DNA of 12,852 nt from VGSZ01 sp044349155 (GTDB lineage: Bacteria; Myxococcota; UBA727; VGSZ01): positions 1 to 12,852 of the forward strand of contig JBIKRQ010000176.1 in NCBI GenBank assembly GCA_044349155.1. Reading direction: 5' to 3'. Positions 7,020-12,815 of this stretch are shown piece after piece. Positions within the stretch are counted from its first letter, which is position 1, and every line of letters starts with the position of its first letter. The notes below the pieces were generated by a model that was not told the origin of the DNA, did not search any database, and saw only the letters and a list, made by a program, of their open reading frames with translations. The position numbers and the translations under genes are program-made.

Positions 7020-7690
7020 CAGGCGTGGCGTCCAAGTGCGTTGATGTCTTTGACTTCAAGACGCCGCAGCGACGGCCGTGTGCGCACCGCGTTGAGCATC
7101 GCCAGACCAATGATCGACGTCGTCGTCAGCGCGTTGGGCGTGAGCACTTTCATCACGGCGATCAACGGCGCAAACAACGTGTACAAGCGCGCGAGCCAGG
7201 GCGTCGCCGACACCACGCCGCGCTCTGCGACGATCAGGCCCGGCCGAAACATCCACGACGACGACGTCAGCGCCAGCAGCTCGTTTTCCGCCTGACCCTT
7301 CACGCGCGCCCACATCACGCGCCCAGCACCCGTCGAGTCCGTGCCTGCACCCGTCACGAAGGTGAACGCGGCGTCGGGCTGTTGCGCGAGCAGGGCACGT
7401 GCAGCGGCCAGCGGAAAGTCGAACGAGACCCGTCGATAGTCGGCCTCGCTCATCCGAAACGACGACACGCCAAGGCAGTAGAAGCACGCATCTGCGCCCT
7501 CGAACACGTCGGCGGGCAGGGCGCTGAAGTCGGTGAAATCACCGTGCAACACCTCGCGCAACTTCGGATGCGTCAGCCGCGTCGAGCGCCGAACAACGAC
7601 GACAACCTCGCCGACATCAGCGGCATCGAGCGCCTCAAGCAGCACGCCGTGGCCCACCATGCCGGTGGCGCCGAACACAACAACCTTCAT
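7019..7690 (-). CDS. NAD(P)-binding Rossmann protein, atypical SDR / NAD-epimerase-like
   Basis: 223 residues from ATG 7690. The N-terminus MKVVVFGATGMVGHGVLLEAL is the dinucleotide-binding first beta strand and loop (GxTGxxG). GDFTDFSAL and CFYCLGVSSF follow the pattern of COG0702-type atypical SDRs. In place of the usual YxxxK, the sequence has MWARVKGQAENELL, so the Tyr position is Trp while Lys is kept. I recall this variant as normal for this subgroup rather than a defect. Two ATG codons are adjacent (7693 and 7690); AGGAGGT at 7702-7696 lies five bases from the second, which is chosen. The start overlaps the tetR stop (TGATG), so the two genes form a coupled leftward operon. Substrate unknown. 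Confidence 0.85.
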   Translation of the reverse strand: MKVVVFGATGMVGHGVLLEALDAADVGEVVVVVRRSTRLTHPKLREVLHGDFTDFSALPADVFEGADACFYCLGVSSFRMSEADYRRVSFDFPLAAARALLAQQPDAAFTFVTGAGTDSTGAGRVMWARVKGQAENELLALTSSSWMFRPGLIVAERGVVSATPWLARLYTLFAPLIAVMKVLTPNALTTTSIIGLAMLNAVRTRPSLRRLEVKDINALGRHA

Positions 7691-8274
7691 CATCGACCTC
7701 CTGCGCGACACACCACCCGCACCACCATCACCATCTGCTCGCGATAGGCCGCAAGCGACGTCGACGTGTGCTTCAGCCCAACCGCGGCGGCTTCAAGGGT
7801 GCGCGCAAGATCTTTGGCTCCCGGCTTCTCGCCAGGTCCGACCAGACCCTGTTGGCGCAATACGCGCGCCACATGCGTGACGAACTGGGCCTGTTGCTGC
7901 GCGAGTCCTTCTGCCAACGACGATGACATCGCCGCCACCAGCTCGCCCATGTGTTCAAGGCTGGTGTTGTGCACGAAGTGCACCGCATGCAACGCCAGGA
8001 AGGCAGACACCAAACGGTCTTCGAGGTCGGCCTCCTCGTCGTCCAGCGCCGCCGCCGCTGCTGCCTGCGCCTGCTGCTGCACATGCCGAACGCCGTGCTC
8101 GAACAGCGCTTCCTTGTTGGCGAAGTGCAGATACAGCGCCTGCCTCGACACACCCGCCGCACGCGCCACGTCGTCCATCGACGTCTTTTTGAAGCCAAAT
8201 CGCAAAAACGCCTCGACCGCAGCATCGAGCAGCTGGCGTCTTCTCATATCTGCGTCTGGTCGGCCGCTGGACAT
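7690..8274 (-). CDS. TetR/AcrR-family transcriptional regulator (divergon regulator)
   Basis: 194 residues. The N-terminal HTH is typical: MRRRQLLDAAVEAFLRFGFKK, TSMDDVARAAGVSRQALYLHFANKEALFEHGV. The rest is a helical ligand-binding domain of usual length. The chosen ATG (8274) has no ribosome binding site; an internal ATG at 8247 has none either and sits just before helix 1. The likely promoter places transcription start at the ATG itself, so the mRNA may be leaderless. The gene is divergent from the metallo-beta-lactamase-fold gene and overlaps the downstream SDR-like gene. That is the usual arrangement for a local repressor controlling itself and its divergent neighbour. Ligand not predictable. 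Confidence 0.92.
   Translation of the reverse strand: MSSGRPDADMRRRQLLDAAVEAFLRFGFKKTSMDDVARAAGVSRQALYLHFANKEALFEHGVRHVQQQAQAAAAAALDDEEADLEDRLVSAFLALHAVHFVHNTSLEHMGELVAAMSSSLAEGLAQQQAQFVTHVARVLRQQGLVGPGEKPGAKDLARTLEAAAVGLKHTSTSLAAYREQMVMVVRVVCRAGGR
7696..7702 (-). promoter_or_regulatory. strong ribosome binding site inside the tetR 3' end
   Basis: The minus strand reads AGGAGGT, five bases, then ATG at 7690. It lies in the last codons of the upstream tetR gene, so translation of the SDR-like protein need not depend only on coupling. It favours ATG 7690 over ATG 7693, which is too close. Confidence 0.75.
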
Positions 8275-8280
8275 GGTCGA

Positions 8281-8308
8281 ACTTTACAGAAGGGGACAAA
8301 ATTGTCAA
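8281..8308 (-). promoter_or_regulatory. sigma70-type promoter for the leftward tetR gene
   Basis: On the minus strand TTGACA (8308-8303) is a perfect -35, followed by 16 bases and TAAAGT (8286-8281), a 4-of-6 match to TATAAT. The ATG begins six bases later, so the predicted transcript starts at or next to the A of the start codon. The -35 lies inside the operator half-sites, so bound regulator would block it. Confidence 0.6.
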
Positions 8309-8317
8309 AAGAGACAA
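8293..8317. promoter_or_regulatory. operator candidate: three alternating half-sites in the tetR / MBL-fold divergon
   Basis: Three 5-base half-sites alternate in orientation: GACAA (8295-8299), TTGTC (8302-8306), GACAA (8313-8317). The first pair has a 2-base gap and the second a 6-base gap. The cluster overlaps the tetR -35 and touches the ribosome binding site AAGGAG (8316-8321) of the rightward gene. Read on the minus strand, 8308-8293 is TTGACAATTTTGTCCC, 13 of 16 identical to the palindrome upstream of etfB. Confidence 0.6.
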
Positions 8318-8327
8318 GGAGCCTTCC

Positions 8328-9527
8328 ATGCTGCTTGCAAAGTACCGCCGTCTGCGTCGCGTCCTCGCCGGGGGAGCCATCGCCTTCATCGGCCTGTGCT
8401 TGTTCCTCGTGGCCGACGGATGGCAGGCCTTCGGCAAGCGCGCCGAAGGCGAGCGCGCCACACGCGTGCAGGCCTCGCCGCAGTGGCGCGATGGCGAGTT
8501 TCAGAACACGCAACCCATGTGGATCGACACCTGGGGTTCGATGACGGCGTTTTTCTCGAGCAGCGACTTCGTGGCCCCTGCAGGCGTCCCACCCGATGTC
8601 GTCGACGTCGTGCACACCGACCCGAAGCTGTTCGACACTCCACCAACGTCAGGCCTGCGCGTCACCTGGCTCGGCCACAGCACCCAGTTCATCGAGATCG
8701 ATGGCGCGCGCGTGCTCACCGACCCCGTCTTCGGCGAACGCGCCTCGCCCTACACCTGGGTCGGTCCACGTCGGTGGTATGCGCCACCGCTGTCCCTCGA
8801 CGACGTCCCCGCTGTCGACGTCGTGCTGCTCTCGCACGACCACCACGATCACCTGCAACACGAGACCATCGCGCAGATGATCGACTGGCCCGTCACCTTC
8901 GTCGTCCCGCTCGGCGTTGGCAGCCACCTCGCCTACTGGGGCGTTCCCGCTGAACGCATCATCGAACTCGACTGGTGGCAGACCACGACGGTGACGACGA
9001 AGAACGGCACCTCCCTCGAACTCGCGTGCACGCCCGCACGACACGCCTCTGGCCGTCACGCGTTCGACCAGATGTCCACGCTGTGGGCGAGTTGGGCGCT
9101 GCTCGGGCCCACGCACCGCGCATGGTTCTCGGGCGACACGGGCTTGTTCCCGGCGCTCGCCGACATTGGTGCCAAGTACGGTCCCTTCGACGTCACCATG
9201 ATCGAAGCAGGCCAATACGGCAGCGCCTGGCCCGACTGGCACCTCGGGCCCGAGCAAGCCGTGCAAGCCCACGAGATGGTGCGTGGCAAGGTGATGCTGC
9301 CCGTGCACTGGGGCCTGTGGACATTGGCCATGCACGGCTGGACAGAGCCCGTCGAGCGCGTCGTCGTCGAAGCCGCACAACGCCACGTCGTCGTCGCCGT
9401 GCCCCGACCGGGCGAAAGCATCGAGCCCGCAACACGCACAGAGGTAACACCACATCGCTGGTGGCCAACGCTTCCCTGGCAAACCGCAGCTGAAGCGCCG
9501 ATCAAAGCCACCGGCATGACCCCGTGA
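8328..9527 (+). CDS. membrane-anchored metallo-beta-lactamase-fold hydrolase (RomA / NAPE-PLD-like)
   Basis: 399 residues, start set by AAGGAG six bases upstream of ATG 8328. One N-terminal membrane segment (about 12-29) after a basic stretch suggests an inner-membrane anchor with the catalytic domain outside; an uncleaved signal is also possible. Metal ligands are complete: the HxHxDH motif reads SHDHHDHL (His170, His172, Asp174, His175), with His239 in PARHASGR, Asp270 in FSGDTG and His327 in LPVHWG. VTWLGHST (112-119) and the VLTDPVF segment are typical of the RomA/UlaG/N-acyl-phosphatidylethanolamine phospholipase D branch. These are phosphodiesterases or of unknown substrate, not beta-lactamases. 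Divergent from the TetR gene and probably repressed by it; the EamA exporter follows after 31 bases. Likely active, substrate unknown. Confidence 0.9.
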   Translation: MLLAKYRRLRRVLAGGAIAFIGLCLFLVADGWQAFGKRAEGERATRVQASPQWRDGEFQNTQPMWIDTWGSMTAFFSSSDFVAPAGVPPDVVDVVHTDPKLFDTPPTSGLRVTWLGHSTQFIEIDGARVLTDPVFGERASPYTWVGPRRWYAPPLSLDDVPAVDVVLLSHDHHDHLQHETIAQMIDWPVTFVVPLGVGSHLAYWGVPAERIIELDWWQTTTVTTKNGTSLELACTPARHASGRHAFDQMSTLWASWALLGPTHRAWFSGDTGLFPALADIGAKYGPFDVTMIEAGQYGSAWPDWHLGPEQAVQAHEMVRGKVMLPVHWGLWTLAMHGWTEPVERVVVEAAQRHVVVAVPRPGESIEPATRTEVTPHRWWPTLPWQTAAEAPIKATGMTP

Positions 9528-9558
9528 CGTCGACACCGCGACGCAGTAGCGCCGTCAC

Positions 9559-10419
9559 ATGTTGCACCTCCTGCTCGTCTCGTTGCTCTGGGCGTTGTCG
9601 CCGGGCTTGATCAAGCACGAGCTCACAGGCGTGCCGTCGTCGGCCATCTCCGTGCTTCGCCTTGGCTTGACCGCCGCGATGTTCGCGCCGTGGCTGCGTG
9701 TGCGTGCGAGCGCCGGGCTCACCTCGACGACGGTGGCGCGACTTGTCGGCATCGGCGCTGTGCAGTTTGGCCTGATGTACTTGCTGTACCTGCGCGCATT
9801 TGCACACCTCCAGGCGCACGAGGTCTTCGTCTTCACCGCCTTGACCCCGCTGTACATCGTCGTCCTCGACGGCGTGAACGCCCGCCGCATCAAGGCTCGC
9901 GACCTCGTTGCCGCCGCATGCGCCATCGCGTCCGCGGTGGCGATCGCCTGGCGCGACAGCGGCTTCGACGACGTGCTCACTGGCTTCCTCCTCGTGCAAG
10001 GCGCCAACATCTGCTTCGCCGCAGGCCAGGTGGCGTACCGCGCGGTGCGCCCAGCCATCGCCATCACGGAACCCCACGTGTTCGCGTGGCAGGCCCTCGG
10101 CGGCTTCGTCGCTACCCTCGCGGTCGCACTGCCGACCACGCCGTGGACCACGCTTCCTGCATTGCTCACGTCCCACCACGTCGTCGTCATTGCATTTCTA
10201 GGGCTCGTGGCCAGCGGCGTCGGCTTCTTCGTCTGGAGCATTGGTCAGACGCGCGTGAGTGCCGGAGTCCTGGCGGTGTTCAACAACGCCAAGATCCCCC
10301 TCGGCGTCATCGTCAGCCTGGTCGTCTTCCACGAACCAGCAGATCCATGGCGACTCGCAGTGAGCCTCACGCTGCTGCTCATTGGCCTCGCGGTGTCGAC
10401 GTCACAGCGGAACAGATGA
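9559..10419 (+). CDS. EamA-family (DMT superfamily) transporter
   Basis: 286 residues with about ten hydrophobic segments arranged as two EamA repeats of five. Recognisable parts are WALSPGLIKHEL in helix 1, VQFGLMYLLYLRAF in helix 3, FVFTALTPLYIVVLDG in helix 4, and the second-repeat hallmark VFNNAKIPLGVIVSLVVFHEP in helix 9. Such proteins export or import small metabolites, often amino acids, amines or carboxylates; the cargo here cannot be told. No good ribosome binding site precedes ATG 9559. The gap of 31 bases after the hydrolase gene suggests one transcript. The 3' end overlaps the convergent recombinase gene by 18 bases, and no terminator hairpin is seen between them. Confidence 0.9.
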   Translation: MLHLLLVSLLWALSPGLIKHELTGVPSSAISVLRLGLTAAMFAPWLRVRASAGLTSTTVARLVGIGAVQFGLMYLLYLRAFAHLQAHEVFVFTALTPLYIVVLDGVNARRIKARDLVAAACAIASAVAIAWRDSGFDDVLTGFLLVQGANICFAAGQVAYRAVRPAIAITEPHVFAWQALGGFVATLAVALPTTPWTTLPALLTSHHVVVIAFLGLVASGVGFFVWSIGQTRVSAGVLAVFNNAKIPLGVIVSLVVFHEPADPWRLAVSLTLLLIGLAVSTSQRNR

Positions 10420-11709
10420 CATCGGCTCCTTCGTCTGCCACCGCGACGCGAGGTGTGCCCGCAGCGCCTCGTAGAAGCGCCCATCGTTCAGGCGTTCGCG
10501 TGCTTCGTCGTCGAGAAACGACAGCCGCGTCGTCCACGTTGTCAGCGGCGGCACATCGATGCTCAGAAACCCCGGGCGCGGTTCGCGACACACCACGCCG
10601 TCCAGCCGAACATCCGGCGGCCCGCGCACAATGATCACGACGTCGCCACGCCGCCCGAGCTCGTCGGTTGAGTAGCGCACCTCAAGGCGCATGCGCCCGA
10701 CCGGACCCGGCGGCAACTGCGGCGGCGGCGCAGCGATTTCGGCGGGCGGCGCTCTGGTCAGCAGGTCAAGCGGACTCACCCCACGCTCGGCCTTCAACGT
10801 CGCGAGCTTGGTGTACAGCGTCGTCGTCTCGAGGCGCAGATGCCCGAGCAATTTCTGGATGAAGCGAATGTCAGTGCCACTCTCCAGCAAGTGCGTCGCG
10901 AAGCTGTGCCGCAGCGAGTGGCAGGTCGCATCCTTGGCGATATCAGCAAGGGACACAGCACGATGCATGATGCGTTGTGCGGTCCGGGGATTGAGATGAC
11001 GGACCTGGTTCTCAGGCGACGGGAACAAAAACGCTTCACCTGCGTGCAGGGTCCGGAGTTGTTGCAGCAGCGGCGCGAAACTCTGCGGGAGCATGACGTC
11101 CCGGTCACGCCGTCCCTTCCCTTGCACGACGCGGATGAAGCCACGGTCAAAGTCGACATCGCGATAGCGAAGGCGCACGACCTCCGAGACGCGCACGCCG
11201 GTGGCATACATCAAGCCGAGCAGCAGTTTGTCGCGCACAGAGGGGGCAGCGAGCAGCAGCCGCCGAACCTCGTTTACGGAGAGCACCGCAGGCAGGATAT
11301 GGGGGCGCCGCGGCGTCATGAGCCCGAGCGTCACAGCACGGCCGCACATCTTGTCGAACATCGTGCGGAGCGCACTGAGATGCACAGAGACCCAACTCGA
11401 GGTCGCGCCGCCATCAACGAGCAGCTCAAGCCAGTCACGTACGTCTTCGCGCGTCACATCGGCAGGCGGCCGAGCAAACCAGCGAAGAAACGAAGTGAGA
11501 ACGATGTTATAGGATTTTCGCGTTCGAGGCTGATAGAAGCGAATCTTGAGTTCGCGGTCAATGATATCGCAAAACACTTCGGAGCCGACTGCGTTGGCCT
11601 CGAGGTCGACGACAGCATGGGTGCGCTCGGCAAGGTCAACAACGGGCGTGTGTGGTGCATATCGACCGACCGGAGCGCGGTACGGACGGCGGGAAACATA
11701 GGTCTGCAT
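10402..11709 (-). CDS. tyrosine recombinase (Xer/integron-integrase-like) with C-terminal extension
   Basis: 435 residues from ATG 11709; a TTG at 11799 would add 30 residues that look non-coding. The core-binding domain spans about 48-125 (TRKSYNIVLTSFLRWFA). The catalytic domain has all active-site residues: Arg173 in TGVRVSE, Lys198 in QGKGRRDR, His264/Arg267 in CHSLRHSFATHLLESG, His290 in LLGH and nucleophile Tyr299 in TLYTK. GVSPLDLL (310-317) matches the end of integron integrases, but their extra insert before the HxxR box is absent (only about 45 residues separate RDRDVMLP from it). After 317 come about 118 further residues: a Pro/Ala linker, then a compact region with VGRMRLEVRYSTDEL, GDVVIIVRGPP and LNDGRFYEALRAHL, of no domain I recognise. 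It probably inserts or excises DNA at sites nearby; the divergent low-GC gene is the obvious cargo. Confidence 0.9.
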   Translation of the reverse strand: MQTYVSRRPYRAPVGRYAPHTPVVDLAERTHAVVDLEANAVGSEVFCDIIDRELKIRFYQPRTRKSYNIVLTSFLRWFARPPADVTREDVRDWLELLVDGGATSSWVSVHLSALRTMFDKMCGRAVTLGLMTPRRPHILPAVLSVNEVRRLLLAAPSVRDKLLLGLMYATGVRVSEVVRLRYRDVDFDRGFIRVVQGKGRRDRDVMLPQSFAPLLQQLRTLHAGEAFLFPSPENQVRHLNPRTAQRIMHRAVSLADIAKDATCHSLRHSFATHLLESGTDIRFIQKLLGHLRLETTTLYTKLATLKAERGVSPLDLLTRAPPAEIAAPPPQLPPGPVGRMRLEVRYSTDELGRRGDVVIIVRGPPDVRLDGVVCREPRPGFLSIDVPPLTTWTTRLSFLDDEARERLNDGRFYEALRAHLASRWQTKEPMSSVPL

Positions 11710-11930
11710 GTCAATACATCCGCACGAGCGAGGAATTCGTGCAGGATCCCGAGGACCGCTCTTTGCGACATGCCCGTCGCAATCGCTCCCGGAGCGCAAG
11801 CACGTGGGCTTGCACGCCGGTCCAGTATTGACGACACTCGTGTCACCAAGATCCCCGTTGGCTGTGAAGAAAGACCGGCCGGAAGGCCAGAACAGAGCGC
11901 ATCTGACACTTCGGAAATGTGGAGAAAGAA
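11710..11930. other. region between recombinase and divergent accessory gene
   Basis: No gene is supported in these 221 bases. They hold the 32-bp inverted repeat at 11789-11820, a smaller dyad GACAC, TC, GTGTC at 11833-11844, the self-complementary CCGGCCGG at 11875-11882, and the ribosome binding site of the next gene (GGAG, 11921-11924). In integron-like elements the insertion site lies in this position. Confidence 0.4.
11789..11820. repeat. 32-bp inverted repeat, recombinase core-site or operator candidate
   Basis: Arms CCGGAGCGCAAGC and GCTTGCACGCCGG match at 11 of 13 positions around the 6-base spacer ACGTGG. Two 11-13-bp arms around a 6-8-base centre is the geometry of tyrosine recombinase sites such as dif and loxP. 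It lies 79 bases upstream of the recombinase ATG. An operator for the recombinase promoter is the alternative. Confidence 0.5.
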
Positions 11931-12626
11931 ATGCTTCAGGCGGCTGCCATAATGCTTACACTGATCATGGCTGAAGCTCCCTCACAGGAGTCATCAGCGA
12001 GGGCAATCAAACTGGAGGTCAAGAAAGCCTTTGACTCAGATGAGCGCGACCGCGTGCTTGCTGAACTGCGCAAGCTGATAGTTGAGTTGAAGAGACTTCA
12101 GGGGCTCGGTAATCAGAGTAAAGAATTGTCCGTCGTCGAAGATATGACAGATAATGCGTTGCGCTGGGTAGCAACTTCCTGGCATCGGCAGTTCAAAGCC
12201 GAACGCGATGTGGCGAAAGGCAAGTACGCGAAGGAAGTTTATCGTTTGTATGTCGAGATTTTCTCGGCCAATGCCGAGGCGTATGAAATGCGCTTTTTCT
12301 TCGCTGAACTGCTCTATAGAATGCAGGAATTTGGAGCTGCCCATGATGAGTACGTTACGACGTACAACATGAATCCCAATGGAAAGTGGGCGGAGGCAAG
12401 CGCAGAGGAAGCTGTTCGCGCTGGCGACGAACAGATCAAGCTGCTCGCCCAACAAAAGCAAGTTGTCGGCACGAAAGAAGTGTTGGCGGATGAATTTACA
12501 ATATCAAGTCTGCAATTTCGCGAACTGATGGACTGCAAACGGTATTTAGCGGCATTTCCGAATGGGAAGATTACACCGCCCTGCAAGAAAGTAATCGAGG
12601 AGCGTGCGGCGAACCAATGTCCATAG
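11931..12626 (+). CDS. hypothetical secreted protein with one TPR-like region, low-GC accessory gene
   Basis: 231 residues from ATG 11931, with GGAG six bases upstream; an in-frame GTG at 11919 is rejected because it would leave the GGAG inside the coding region. The first 14 residues are hydrophobic (AAAIMLTLIMAEA) but lack basic residues, so a signal peptide is only possible. Residues about 45-190 are helical. NALRWVATSWHRQF, then KEVYRLYVEIF, then YEMRFFFAELLYRMQEFGAAHDEYVTTYNMNPNGKWAEASAEEAV has tetratricopeptide character and resembles, from memory, part of large TPR lipoproteins of Myxococcota such as AglT-type proteins. The C-terminus has three cysteines (DCKRYL, PPCKK, NQCP). G+C is about 48% in the stretch 12061-12180 (57 of 120), against 62% in a sampled 60 bases of etfB, suggesting recent transfer. 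Function unknown. Confidence 0.75.
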   Translation: MLQAAAIMLTLIMAEAPSQESSARAIKLEVKKAFDSDERDRVLAELRKLIVELKRLQGLGNQSKELSVVEDMTDNALRWVATSWHRQFKAERDVAKGKYAKEVYRLYVEIFSANAEAYEMRFFFAELLYRMQEFGAAHDEYVTTYNMNPNGKWAEASAEEAVRAGDEQIKLLAQQKQVVGTKEVLADEFTISSLQFRELMDCKRYLAAFPNGKITPPCKKVIEERAANQCP

Positions 12627-12747
12627 TGCTGTGCTATGCATCGCTTGACGAGCAGGCGTAGTGCAAACCTTTCCAATGTGCTTGTGGTGATGCGTCAAAA
12701 TATCCCAGCATGAGCGCAGCCAACATTGCATTTGCGCAAAGCCCTCC

Positions 12748-12775
12748 AGGGATTTGGCCGCAAGCGGCCATCCCT
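12748..12775. repeat. REP-like hairpin 1
   Basis: The inner stem is TGGCCGC, AA, GCGGCCA (perfect 7 bp). After a TT bulge on the 5' side it extends by AGGGA / TCCCT, giving 12 paired bases. An alternative overlapping stem uses CAAA-CCCT / AGGG-TTTG around 12737-12756. Confidence 0.65.
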
Positions 12776-12790
12776 TCCGGGTCAGCTTCC

Positions 12791-12815
12791 GGGCGACCGC
12801 GCAAGCGCGGTCCCC
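12791..12815. repeat. REP-like hairpin 2
   Basis: The inner stem is GACCGCGC, AA, GCGCGGTC (perfect 8 bp). After a single C bulge on the 5' side it extends by GGG / CCC. It shares with hairpin 1 the GC-AA-GC tip, the 5'-side bulge and the G-run/C-run foot in the same orientation, so the two look like tandem copies of one repeat type. Confidence 0.65.

Noticed and set aside
7019..7690. Loss of the catalytic Tyr in the SDR-like protein as a sign of a dead enzyme
   Set aside because: As I recall, the MWARVKG form occurs in related atypical SDRs; the cofactor site is intact, so this is not evidence of decay.
9524..9558. GTGACG / CGTCAC repeat between the MBL-fold and EamA genes
   Set aside because: It has only six-base arms with a 23-base gap, partly within the stop codon context; too weak to call an operator or terminator.
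11710..11799. N-terminal extension of the recombinase from TTG 11799
   Set aside because: The added residues (Cys/Gly/Pro/Arg mix) resemble non-coding translation, there is no ribosome binding site, and the TTG sits inside the 32-bp inverted repeat.
12622..12638. Dyad CATAG / CTATG across the stop codon of the low-GC gene
   Set aside because: Five-base arms around seven bases can easily occur by chance; no T-run and no second copy seen.
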